A DNA stretch of 40,965 nucleotides, from positions 1 to 40,965 of the forward strand of contig JAEUIN010000079.1 of NCBI GenBank assembly GCA_016793115.1, in the 5' to 3' direction. The DNA comes from Planctomycetaceae bacterium (lineage in GTDB: Bacteria; Planctomycetota; Planctomycetia; Pirellulales; PNKZ01). The position numbers and the translations under genes are program-made. Under the pieces are notes generated by a model. The model saw only the letters and a list, made by a program, of their open reading frames with translations, had not been told where the DNA came from and searched no databases. Positions 31,119 through 38,747 of the stretch are shown one piece after another (position 1 is the first letter of the stretch; each line of letters starts with the position of its first letter).

Positions 31119-32612
31119 TCAACACGACCGGGACTCTTCGCCCTGCAAGGCCGCGTGGGCGGCGACGAACTCCGCAGTCGCAATGCGCACGCTGGGCAAC
31201 GGACCGTGAACGGGACAGGCAACCTCGACGTTCACGGTCGACGTGCTCTTCCGCCCGGCGCCGACCGTGCAGACGAGTTGGGCGTCGCATTGCGGACACT
31301 TGACGCCGCGCCGCTCCAGAATATGCGCCGTCAATTCCTCCCAGGCGGATTCTTGGACGAATCCGGCGGCCTCCGTTGCGACGTTTTCCCGGAGAGGCAA
31401 GTCGGCCCGAGCCACCCGCTGCATTTCGCGGACCCGGGGCAAGATTTGGCTGCGATACAGCAGCAGGCGTTGAAAGACGTCCTGCGTTTGCGGATCGTCC
31501 GGCCGCTCCCAGAGATCCAGCACCGCGTGCTTCAGCAGATCGCCGACATCCAACAAGAGCGGGAGTACGAAGCCGCCGTAGCAGGCTTGGCGACGGTACA
31601 TCGAGCGGTAGAGCCGTTGCTCGGCCAGGTTTAACCGCCGCGTGATCGCCCGCTCGAACGCGGCGGCGAACGCGTCGAGGCATTCGTTGACCTGCCCAAG
31701 TCCTTTCCAAGCTTCCGCCAGCATGGCCCGCCGCACCCATTTGCGACGATCGTCGGCAGCCGGCAACGTGGCCGACTTTTCGATCGTCTGCAGGATGTAA
31801 CTACGCTTGCCGTAGAGCCAAGTGTTGAATCGCCGCTGGTCGTCCCAGAGCCGATCCCGCACGGCGTCTTCGAACCGTTCCGCGACCTCGTCCCAGACGG
31901 CCGCCGACATCGGCTCTTCGTTTTCGTCGGCGAAGTCAAACAGGGCGTCGCGCACGACGATCTCCAGTTGGCTCGCCGCGGCGGCCAGCGGCGGACGGCC
32001 GCGCGCCGCGGTCATCAATCCTAACCCGAGCAGTTCGGTTTCATCGGGATGCTCGATGCCCCGCTCCGCCGCCCTTTCCCGACCGAGGACTGCAAGTTCG
32101 GCGATACGCCTTCCCGAGTTGTCGTCGCTGAGGTCGACGAGTTCGTCGGGCAGCGAATCGGTCCGCAACAGCATTGACTGCAAGCGCTGCGGGACGAAGA
32201 GCTCTTCCATCTTCAGCGGCCGCGGCTTCAGCCGCTGTCGAGCGTGACAGACCCAATCGTAGGCCAGCTTACCGAGGCAATAATCGTCGAACGTCGCCTT
32301 CTCCCAAGCTCGGTCTCGGGCGAGCAGGCTATGGCCGATCTGAAAGGCGCGGGCGACATAGCCCTCGCGACCGTCATCCGGTCGCGGCACGAAGCGACGA
32401 ACGCCGTCCGTCGCGGCATACACGTCGGCCGCGTAATCGGTATGCGGACCTAGAGAACCGGCCACGTCGGCCGGGGCCGTGTACGTGTAGCGGTCGTGGT
32501 TGACGATCGTTGCGATACGGCCCCGCGTTCGGCCCCACTCGACGGGTCCAAAGCACCGTACGGTGATCGTTCCCGGCGACGCGCCCCGAGAACCTGAAGA
32601 TCGTGCTCTCAT
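31119..32612 (-). CDS. Large hypothetical protein with C-terminal zinc-ribbon-like motif
   Basis: A 497-residue soluble protein of unknown family. The central part (about 100-420) is helix-rich with many Arg and Glu; no nuclease, helicase or recombinase motif is evident. The C-terminus has CPQC (near 437) and CPVHG (near 467), spaced like a zinc ribbon. The ATG at 32612 follows AGGTGG at a good distance. It is divergent from the serine recombinase operon, with about 120 nt between, and upstream of the HTH gene on the same strand. It may be an element-specific DNA-handling protein, but this is only inference from context. Confidence 0.72.
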   Translation of the reverse strand: MRARSSGSRGASPGTITVRCFGPVEWGRTRGRIATIVNHDRYTYTAPADVAGSLGPHTDYAADVYAATDGVRRFVPRPDDGREGYVARAFQIGHSLLARDRAWEKATFDDYCLGKLAYDWVCHARQRLKPRPLKMEELFVPQRLQSMLLRTDSLPDELVDLSDDNSGRRIAELAVLGRERAAERGIEHPDETELLGLGLMTAARGRPPLAAAASQLEIVVRDALFDFADENEEPMSAAVWDEVAERFEDAVRDRLWDDQRRFNTWLYGKRSYILQTIEKSATLPAADDRRKWVRRAMLAEAWKGLGQVNECLDAFAAAFERAITRRLNLAEQRLYRSMYRRQACYGGFVLPLLLDVGDLLKHAVLDLWERPDDPQTQDVFQRLLLYRSQILPRVREMQRVARADLPLRENVATEAAGFVQESAWEELTAHILERRGVKCPQCDAQLVCTVGAGRKSTSTVNVEVACPVHGPLPSVRIATAEFVAAHAALQGEESRSC

Positions 32613-32736
32613 GTGACCACCTGTTTCGTTTCCGCGGGTTCAGGGGATGTTTCGCGGACTCGGCCGCGCCGCCTCCCGTGATAGTCCTAATCCATCCGCC
32701 CTCGCCGTTGAAGCGCACTTGCTTGGAGCTTTGACC

Positions 32737-32934
32737 ATGTCCTCTCACGAACCCGAAACGAGGCCGAGTACGGCCGGCGGCGATCCCCCCCTCACGGCCG
32801 CGCAAAGTCGATTTGCCGAAGTTTTGGGGGAGCTCCTGGCCGATCGCTGGGCGGCCACCGCCTCCCCCGCCGTCCCGTCTCCGGCTCCGCAAACATCCCG
32901 CAAAAAAATTCGCCGCTCGCGCAAAAAATCTTGA
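32737..32934 (+). CDS. Small basic-tailed protein before the serine recombinase
   Basis: A 65-residue protein: a polar start, an amphipathic helix (LTAAQSRFAEVLGELLADRWAA, cut here to its core), a Pro/Ala linker and a very basic end (SRKKIRRSRKKS). The ATG at 32737 has GGAGC 8 nt upstream. It is 97 nt before the serine recombinase on the same strand. The tail suggests nucleic-acid contact. No named family. Confidence 0.6.
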   Translation: MSSHEPETRPSTAGGDPPLTAAQSRFAEVLGELLADRWAATASPAVPSPAPQTSRKKIRRSRKKS

Positions 32935-33031
32935 CCGGCTTTCCCGGCTCAAGCGGAACGACCTCGCTTGTGTTGCGACCCCTGGTCGTGCGAGGCCGTA
33001 AGCACTCGTTTGACTATTGGGAGAGTTCATC

Positions 33032-35407
33032 ATGAAGAACTTGCTGCCGACGTTCGTCGGCTTCCGTGGATCGCTGGCCGTTGGTGCCGTGATCATCCTG
33101 ATCGCGACGCTGGTTTTGGCCGGCAAACCGGCGTTCGTGTCATCGCGTTACGCGGCGCAGCGATCGACGGACGTCGCCGCGCAAGCGCTGCCGCGTAAGC
33201 GCCGTCGCCGTCCCGATCCGGCGGAGGCTTCGGCCGACTACGGCCGCTTTTCGACGGAGATGCAGGACGAAGCGACGATCGAGAGCCAGCAGGAAAGCTG
33301 CCGGCACGAAGCGCTGCGGCACGGCCGGCCGATCGATCCCCGTTTGGAATACGTCGATCGCGCCATTTCCGGCACGAAGCTCCATCGCGACGGGTTGGAT
33401 CGGTTGTTGGAAGACGCGGAAGCCGGGCGATTCAACCGGTTGTACTTCTATAGCCTCAGCCGCTTGGCACGCGAGTCGATCATCGGCATGCCGATCTTGA
33501 AGCGGTTGGTGTACGTCTACAAGATCCGCATCGTCAGCGTCACCGAAGGGGTCGACAGCGATCGCGAAGGTTGGGAACAGCTGGCGCAGATGTGCCTGAT
33601 GCAGCACGAGCGCTACATCAAAGAACTGAGCGCCAACACGTTCCGCGGCCAAAAGACCAACGTCAGGAATCGGTTCTCCAACGGCGACTATTGTTTCGGC
33701 TACACCGGCGTTCCCGTCGCGGGGAGCGAGCAGACGCGCCGCGGACGTCACGCGCGGCCGCGGATGACGTACGCCGTCGATCCGACGAAGAGCCCGTGGG
33801 TCAAGCGGATCTTCCACTGGTTCGTCGTCGAGCGGCGCAGCATCCGCTGGATCACGCGGGAACTGAATCGGCTCGGAGCGCCCAAGGATCACCGCTCCCA
33901 ATCCAAGGAGTGGCACCACAACTACGTGACGCGGCTGTTGGGCAACCGCAAGTACGTCGGCGAATGGCCGTGGGGCGAGATGCGCAACGTGCGCGATCCC
34001 GAAACCGGCCTTATTCACCAGGAGCCGCGGTCGCCGGAAGAGGCGGAGCAGTACCGCCGGACGTTCGCCGACCTGCGGCTGATCGACGACGCGACGTTCG
34101 CGACCGCGCAGAAGCTACTGGAGGAGAATCGCCTGCGTCATGCTCACGGTCGTGAAGAGGAAGGGAAGTTCGTGGCCGGCCGGGCCGGCGCCGCCCGCCC
34201 CGCCTGTCACTTGCTCAGCGGCCTGATCCGATGCGGCGAGCCTAGCGAAGCAGGTGTCTGCGGTCGGAGTTTTCACGTCGGCGGCTCGCACGGCAAGTAC
34301 ATGTTCTGCCCGGGGCACGCCCAAGGAACCTGCGGTTGCTATACCACGCTGCCGCGGCGGTTGGCCGAAGAACTGGTATTGCGCGAGATCGCGGCGCGCG
34401 TTCTCAATAATGAGACGTGGTTGCAGGCGATCTACCGCGCGACGCAAGCCGCTTGGCGGCGGATGCGGCAAACGCTCCCCGACGAGTTGCGCGACGTCGA
34501 AGTCGCGCTCGCCGAGGTCACGCGCAAGATCGGCCGCCTCGTCGACCAAGTGGAAGGGACCGATCAACCGGATCCCGACTTGGCGAAGCGACTGAGCGAG
34601 CGCCGTGCGGAACGGCGGGAACTGGAAGCGCGGCTGACGGCGGCCCGGCGGACCGCGGCCGAGCAGCCGGTCGAGCCGACGCTCGAATGGGTGCGGGAGC
34701 GGGTCGCGCAGCTGGGCGCGACGTTGGCCGAGGCCGTGCCGGCGGCCGCATACGCGTTGCGGGATCTGTTGGACGGTCCGATCATCGTGCGGGAGATTCG
34801 TCGGCCGGGCCGGCGGCGACACTACCTACAAGGAGTCCTCCGCATTCGCTTGGCGACCGCGGCCGCGGCGCTCGGCGTACCGCTCGGCAAAGCAACGGCC
34901 GGCGACGAAGGCCCTTGCGAAGAACTGACGATCGACTTCCGTCGGGAGGATCCCCGCGACGCGCTCTCCGAGAGGGCTAAGGAACTTTGGGATTGCGCCC
35001 GGCACCACAAAGTCATCGCCGCGGAACTGGGATGCTCCCCACAGTACGTCACCAAGCTCCTCAAGCATTGGTCGCAACGCCACGCCACGCCGCTGCCCGA
35101 CGGCCGTAGCCGGCGCAGCGATCTTCCGCCCCGTCCGGAGGCTTTACCGCTCTATCAACGGATCGCCGGCACCGTGATGCAGCTCTACGCGACGGACATG
35201 GAACTCGGCGACATCGCCGCTCGGTTGGGGCACGATCGCAACACGGTCACGGCCGCCGTGCGGTATTGGCACGAGAGCCGAGGCCTACCGGTTCCCGACG
35301 GAAGGACGCGACGCAAGTCGCTTCCCCGGTCGACTCAGATTCCTCAAGACTTGCCGCAGGACGAAGTGCGGCCGAGTGATGGAAAGGAGGATTCATCCGC
35401 GGCTTAG
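33032..35407 (+). CDS. Large serine recombinase with an N-terminal hydrophobic segment
   Basis: A 791-residue large serine recombinase. The resolvase domain begins near 67 with YGRFSTEMQ (nucleophile candidate Ser74, Arg72) and contains ISGTKLHRDGLDRLLEDA and SLSRLARES. A Recombinase domain follows (about 225-350), then a zinc ribbon (about 390-440), a coiled-coil region (about 485-570) and two C-terminal HTH-like units (about 650-680 and 713-745). Unusually, the first 65 residues hold a hydrophobic helix (about 12-30) and a basic stretch before the catalytic domain. The ATG at 33032 has a GGGAGAG ribosome site, and no other start with a ribosome site lies nearer the domain. It would insert or excise the element by serine chemistry. 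Confidence 0.9.
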   Translation: MKNLLPTFVGFRGSLAVGAVIILIATLVLAGKPAFVSSRYAAQRSTDVAAQALPRKRRRRPDPAEASADYGRFSTEMQDEATIESQQESCRHEALRHGRPIDPRLEYVDRAISGTKLHRDGLDRLLEDAEAGRFNRLYFYSLSRLARESIIGMPILKRLVYVYKIRIVSVTEGVDSDREGWEQLAQMCLMQHERYIKELSANTFRGQKTNVRNRFSNGDYCFGYTGVPVAGSEQTRRGRHARPRMTYAVDPTKSPWVKRIFHWFVVERRSIRWITRELNRLGAPKDHRSQSKEWHHNYVTRLLGNRKYVGEWPWGEMRNVRDPETGLIHQEPRSPEEAEQYRRTFADLRLIDDATFATAQKLLEENRLRHAHGREEEGKFVAGRAGAARPACHLLSGLIRCGEPSEAGVCGRSFHVGGSHGKYMFCPGHAQGTCGCYTTLPRRLAEELVLREIAARVLNNETWLQAIYRATQAAWRRMRQTLPDELRDVEVALAEVTRKIGRLVDQVEGTDQPDPDLAKRLSERRAERRELEARLTAARRTAAEQPVEPTLEWVRERVAQLGATLAEAVPAAAYALRDLLDGPIIVREIRRPGRRRHYLQGVLRIRLATAAAALGVPLGKATAGDEGPCEELTIDFRREDPRDALSERAKELWDCARHHKVIAAELGCSPQYVTKLLKHWSQRHATPLPDGRSRRSDLPPRPEALPLYQRIAGTVMQLYATDMELGDIAARLGHDRNTVTAAVRYWHESRGLPVPDGRTRRKSLPRSTQIPQDLPQDEVRPSDGKEDSSAA

Positions 35408-35424
35408 GCGCCGGTGAAGTGGAC

Positions 35425-35464
35425 GCGGCCCGGTCGGCTCGGCGCCGATCCGGGCCGCTTTTAT
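35425..35464 (+). terminator. Intrinsic terminator after the serine recombinase
   Basis: GCGGCCCGG and CCGGGCCGC form a perfect 9-bp stem around a 16-nt loop that can itself pair, followed by TTTTATT. It lies 18 nt after the stop codon. Confidence 0.93.
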
Positions 35465-35804
35465 TGAATCGCGATCGCTTTCGGCACTCAAGATACTCAT
35501 TCCGCGCCCCGTTCAAAATCACCGTCCAATGCCGAAGCGGGGCAAAGGCTGATCATCATCGCTCAGTTCAGCCGAAGAGCAGGCCTCGCGTTCTCGTCGG
35601 TTGACGGAGCTGGGTTGCGTTGAGCGCTCATCTCTCATTTTTTTTCGTTATCGGGCTTTGCGATTCCCCGCGCCGTCGCGCTGTGGGACGGCGCCACACC
35701 GTCCCTGGACGGCGTCGGCATTCAGATTCGCGGCCGGGTGGCCGAGTTCTTGCGGATCGACCTACCGATCTATTGTTCCCGAACGTTTTGACGAGGAGGG
35801 TGCG
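35465..35804 (+). other. Leader region upstream of the gp88-like gene with hairpin and coding-like frame
   Basis: About 340 nt. It contains a 7-bp hairpin (GGGACGG and CCGTCCC at 35685-35705) and a TGAGCGCTC sequence at 35621 that recurs at 40220. From 35624 to a TGA at 35789-35791 one frame has high GC3 and protein-like sequence (VALWDGATPSLDGVGIQIRG near its middle) but no ATG, GTG or TTG in a suitable place. It may be the remnant of a gene, a leader peptide with an unusual start, or chance. Confidence 0.4.
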
Positions 35805-36458
35805 ATGTTCGACTCCTCAACGCCGCTGCTCCAGCACGGCAATTCCAAGCTCGGCCGTGCAATTCACGTCTGGTCGATCCCGGCCGTCGACACCTGTCCC
35901 GGCAGCACCGCCGTCTGTCGCCGCCTGTGCTATGCGCTGCGCCACCGCTTCCGCTTCGACTCGGTCAAGCGACGGTTATCGTGGAACCGGCGGCAATGCG
36001 ATCGCCGGGACTTCGTCGAGCGGATGGTCTCCGAAATCCGCCGCAGCGGCGTCTTGGTGCTACGTATCCATGTTGCCGGCGACTTTTACGACGCCGAGTA
36101 CGTGCGCAAGTGGTCGGCGATCGTGAAGCGGTCGCCGCGCGTGCGATTCTACGCCTACACGCGCAGCTGGCGTATCGCCGCGATCGCCCCCGCGCTGAGA
36201 GAGCTCGCCGCCCAGAGCGCGATGCGGCTCTGGTACTCCAGCGACGACGAAAGCGGCGTCCCTGCGCATATGCCGCCGAAAGTGCGCCTCGCTCATTTGC
36301 AAACGACCTCCGCCGCGCCGCCGTCGAGCGCGGACTTGGTGTTTCGCCCGCATCCTCTCCGGACTCTGCCGGAGCTGCCGGTCGTTTGCGATCACGAAAC
36401 GACCTCCGGCAGGCGACTCGGCGTGACCTGCGGTTCGTGCGGCAAGTGTTTCCGTTGA
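35805..36458 (+). CDS. Phage gp88-like protein
   Basis: A 217-residue protein similar in layout to the mycobacteriophage gp88 family. It begins with NSKLGRAIHVWSIPA, then a Cys cluster (CPGSTAVCRRLCYA), a conserved VLRIHVAGDFYDAEYVRKW region and, at the end, CGSCGKCF. The Cys pattern suggests metal or cluster binding. The biochemical role of gp88 proteins is not known. The ATG at 35805 has an optimal GAGGAGGG ribosome site; longer upstream frames are not supported. A weak hairpin terminator follows. Its presence supports a phage or mobile origin of this region. Confidence 0.75.
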   Translation: MFDSSTPLLQHGNSKLGRAIHVWSIPAVDTCPGSTAVCRRLCYALRHRFRFDSVKRRLSWNRRQCDRRDFVERMVSEIRRSGVLVLRIHVAGDFYDAEYVRKWSAIVKRSPRVRFYAYTRSWRIAAIAPALRELAAQSAMRLWYSSDDESGVPAHMPPKVRLAHLQTTSAAPPSSADLVFRPHPLRTLPELPVVCDHETTSGRRLGVTCGSCGKCFR

Positions 36459-36482
36459 GCAGCGTCTCTGCTCTCCGTTTCA

Positions 36483-36506
36483 GGGCGGCTTCTCGCCCGT
36501 TCTTTC
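36483..36506 (+). terminator. Weak terminator-like hairpin after the gp88-like gene
   Basis: GGGCG and CGCCC form a 5-bp stem followed by GTTCTTTC. It is short, with an interrupted T run, so termination may be partial. Confidence 0.45.
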
Positions 36507-36590
36507 ATTGAGTTCGTCGGCGCCGGCGCGACCTCGTGGCCCCATTTCGCCGCGGACTCTCGTCGGCGGTTCTTTCTCCCGGAGGTGTGT

Positions 36591-37313
36591 ATGTCCGTCC
36601 TATCTTTCCCTGCGTCTCCCGTTCGTGTGTTAGGCGGTTCCGCCGGCTCGCTCGTCTTGCAGCGCTGGCGGCGCCAGATCGCCGGCCGAAGCGGGCCGGC
36701 GGAACGACGCGGCCCGCGGCCGTTCGCGCTGGTCGGATGCCGGGCACGCGCTACTCAATCTGAGCGGCTCGTGCCGCTGGAAAGACTTTCGTTCGTCGCA
36801 CTGTTCGATGAGCGCGACGATGACGATCGTCTCATCACCCGCCTCGTCGGCGTCCGCGCCGGCGTCGTCGGCGACAAACTCATCATCGGCGGCCGGAATA
36901 ACACGCTCTTCGACAAAGACATTCGCTCCGCGCCGTGCTCCGGCAACGGTCGTCGCCTTGATCCGCGCGACGCGGAACTCTGCGAGTTGGCGCTCGGCTG
37001 GGAGCAGCATCTCGAACGGGTCAATCGCCATCCCCATTACCCCCGGCGGAACATGCTGCGCTGGCCTGCCTGGTGGTGCGAAGTCGCCGCGGCGTCGGCC
37101 GACGTACCCACGCGATTTTACGGCGCGCGTACGTTGGTACCTCTGGAAACGGCGTTAACCCGCTCCTTTCCATTCGGCCGAGTCTTCGCCGACGTCGCCG
37201 GCTTGCCGAAACGTCAAGTCTTGGCCGGCGCCGACATGCAGCGTTTGCTCTGCGGCACGTCCGGTTCGCTCACGTTCGACCTCTTCCAGACCCGATTTCG
37301 CCGCGCGACGTAG
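36591..37313 (+). CDS. Hypothetical protein preceding the ubiquitin-like cassette
   Basis: A 240-residue protein without signal peptide or membrane segment. The first 60 residues are Arg-rich. The middle has acidic and Arg patches (DERDDDDRLITRLVGVRAG), and the second half includes WPAWWCEVAAASADVPTRFYGART. I recognise no family. The ATG at 36591 follows GGAGG at 5 nt, an excellent ribosome site. The modifier gene starts 50 nt after its stop on the same strand, so it may be part of the cassette. Its role, possibly as a substrate, sensor or partner, is open. Confidence 0.7.
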   Translation: MSVLSFPASPVRVLGGSAGSLVLQRWRRQIAGRSGPAERRGPRPFALVGCRARATQSERLVPLERLSFVALFDERDDDDRLITRLVGVRAGVVGDKLIIGGRNNTLFDKDIRSAPCSGNGRRLDPRDAELCELALGWEQHLERVNRHPHYPRRNMLRWPAWWCEVAAASADVPTRFYGARTLVPLETALTRSFPFGRVFADVAGLPKRQVLAGADMQRLLCGTSGSLTFDLFQTRFRRAT

Positions 37314-37362
37314 TCCTGCGGTCGTTTTTCAAGTTCACCTAATTCTTCCTGGGAGTCCGATT

Positions 37363-37584
37363 ATGAAAATCCTGTTCATCGACGCCACCGGTGCCGGTTT
37401 CGCCTCGCCGATCGAAGTGGCCGAAGGCACTTCGGTCGGCACGCTCTTCTTGGAACGTGTCGGCGGCGATCCGAAGGCCTTCCTTATTCGCGTCAATCGT
37501 CAAAGCGCGACGATCAACCAACCGCTGCACGAAGGCGATCGGGTTTCCGTCACGCCGCTCAAGATCGAAGGTGCCGCGGCCTAG
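37363..37584 (+). CDS. Ubiquitin-like / ThiS-MoaD-type beta-grasp modifier
   Basis: A 73-residue beta-grasp protein. The strand pattern and the closing LHEGDRVSVTPLKIEG stretch match ThiS/MoaD-like and bacterial ubiquitin-like proteins; LIRVNRQSATINQPL is the preceding strand pair. The C-terminus is ...IEG followed by AAA, so Gly70 is not exposed and the last three residues would have to be removed before activation. The JAMM protease encoded downstream is the obvious candidate. The ATG has a GGGAG site. A perfect terminator follows. Alternative: a sulfur carrier for a cofactor or thiolation pathway, but the E2 and JAB partners argue for conjugation. Confidence 0.85.
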   Translation: MKILFIDATGAGFASPIEVAEGTSVGTLFLERVGGDPKAFLIRVNRQSATINQPLHEGDRVSVTPLKIEGAAA

Positions 37585-37595
37585 TAACGAATCAT

Positions 37596-37643
37596 GGCCG
37601 GTACGACGACCGGAACGGTCGTCGTACCGGCCGTTTTGTTTTT
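37596..37643 (+). terminator. Strong intrinsic terminator between modifier and E2
   Basis: GGCCGGTACGACGACC and GGTCGTCGTACCGGCC form a perfect 16-bp stem with a 5-nt loop, followed by GTTTTGTTTTT. It begins 12 nt after the modifier stop and ends about 13 nt before the E2 start, whose AAGGGA ribosome site directly follows. It should make the modifier mRNA far more abundant than that of the enzymes. Confidence 0.93.
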
Positions 37644-37655
37644 AAGGGAACTATT

Positions 37656-38747
37656 ATGACTTGGGATTCTCAACTTTGGCGGACCGCGCAGCGCATCGAA
37701 GCCGCCTATCTCAAGTGCCGCGGCCTGCCGCAGGCGCTCGACGTCCCCTGGTACGCTTGGCAGAAACTCACCGCCGCCTGCCGCTGGGCGGCGGAGGCGG
37801 AGCGTCGGGGTTGGCGGCACGCCGGTGCCCGTCAACGTGAACAACTCGGTCGCGACCTCGATTATCTCCTTAGCGATTTGCGAGCGCTGCGAAGTTCGCT
37901 GGAAAGCCGGCAACGGAACAAGTTGCCGACGGCCGGCGAACTCTACGCGGAACTTGTCGCCGCGGAGGACGAATTCGGCGACGTCGTCGTCGACGACTTC
38001 GAGCTCTATGTCACGACGGACCCGATCACGCTGGACGGGATCTATCTAGGGCCGTTCGAGATTCGCTTAAAACTGTCACGGCTCGACGAGCCGGACCCGT
38101 ATCGCGTCGTCGCCGTCGAGCCCCATCCCGCGCAGAGTTCCGTCGACACGACGCATCCGCACGTCCACAACGAACGAATTTGTCTCGGCGAGGGGAAAGC
38201 GGCGGTGACGGCGGCCCTCGCCGAAGGGCGCTTGGCCGATCTCTTTCAGCTCATCAATCGCGTGCTGCACAGCTACGGCGAAGGCTCGGCCTACGTCGAA
38301 CTCGACCGCTGGCACGGCACGCCTTGCAGTGAATGCGACCAGAGCCTCGACGAAGACGACCTCTATTCTTGCCGGGGTTGTGACTGTGCGCTCTGTGGAG
38401 AGTGCGTTCGGGTCTGCGATTGCGGCACGGCGGCCTGCCATGACTGCGCAACGCATTGTTACGGCTGCGAAGAGACGACCTGCGCGGGTTGTCTAGCGGC
38501 CTGTTCCGACTGTGAAGAAGAGTTCTGTGCCTCGTGTCTTGAAGAGGGATTATGCCATGCTTGCCAAGCGGCGGAAGAAGAACGCGCGGCCGAGCGAGAA
38601 GCCGAATTGGAAGCGGAACTCGCAGCGGAATTCGGCGGGGATGAAACCGAAGCTGCGGTTCACGCCGCTCGCCTGGGCGAAGTTATTGTGTTGGCGCGAC
38701 CTCGGCACCACCGAAATCGGCGGCTTCGGAATCTCGGCCGCCGCTGA
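37656..38747 (+). CDS. E2-like (UBC fold) protein fused to a cysteine-rich RING-like region
   Basis: A 363-residue protein. Residues 1-90 are helical. Residues 95-215 fit the prokaryotic E2 (UBC-like) fold: ITLDGIYLGPFEIRLKL, then PHP, then HPHV (167-170) and ERICLGEG with the candidate catalytic Cys176. Residues 224-303 contain 21 cysteines in closely spaced CxxC or CxC pairs plus several His (C224/C227, C239/C242 and onward to C300/C303), as in RING or other binuclear treble-clef zinc domains. Fusion of E2 and an E3-like zinc region in one chain would bring transfer and substrate binding together. The last 60 residues are Glu/Ala/Arg-rich and overlap the next gene in another frame. The ribosome site is AAGGGA. 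Confidence 0.85.
   Translation: MTWDSQLWRTAQRIEAAYLKCRGLPQALDVPWYAWQKLTAACRWAAEAERRGWRHAGARQREQLGRDLDYLLSDLRALRSSLESRQRNKLPTAGELYAELVAAEDEFGDVVVDDFELYVTTDPITLDGIYLGPFEIRLKLSRLDEPDPYRVVAVEPHPAQSSVDTTHPHVHNERICLGEGKAAVTAALAEGRLADLFQLINRVLHSYGEGSAYVELDRWHGTPCSECDQSLDEDDLYSCRGCDCALCGECVRVCDCGTAACHDCATHCYGCEETTCAGCLAACSDCEEEFCASCLEEGLCHACQAAEEERAAEREAELEAELAAEFGGDETEAAVHAARLGEVIVLARPRHHRNRRLRNLGRR

Noticed and set aside
33140..34018. 292-residue minus-strand frame opposite the serine recombinase
   Set aside because: Asp/Ala/Arg-rich shadow with no motif; the recombinase on the plus strand is certain.
37363..37584. Thiamine sulfur carrier ThiS linked to the thiE gene
   Set aside because: It lies 35 kb from thiE, lacks a Gly-Gly end and is followed by E2 and JAB genes, so a conjugation modifier is more likely.
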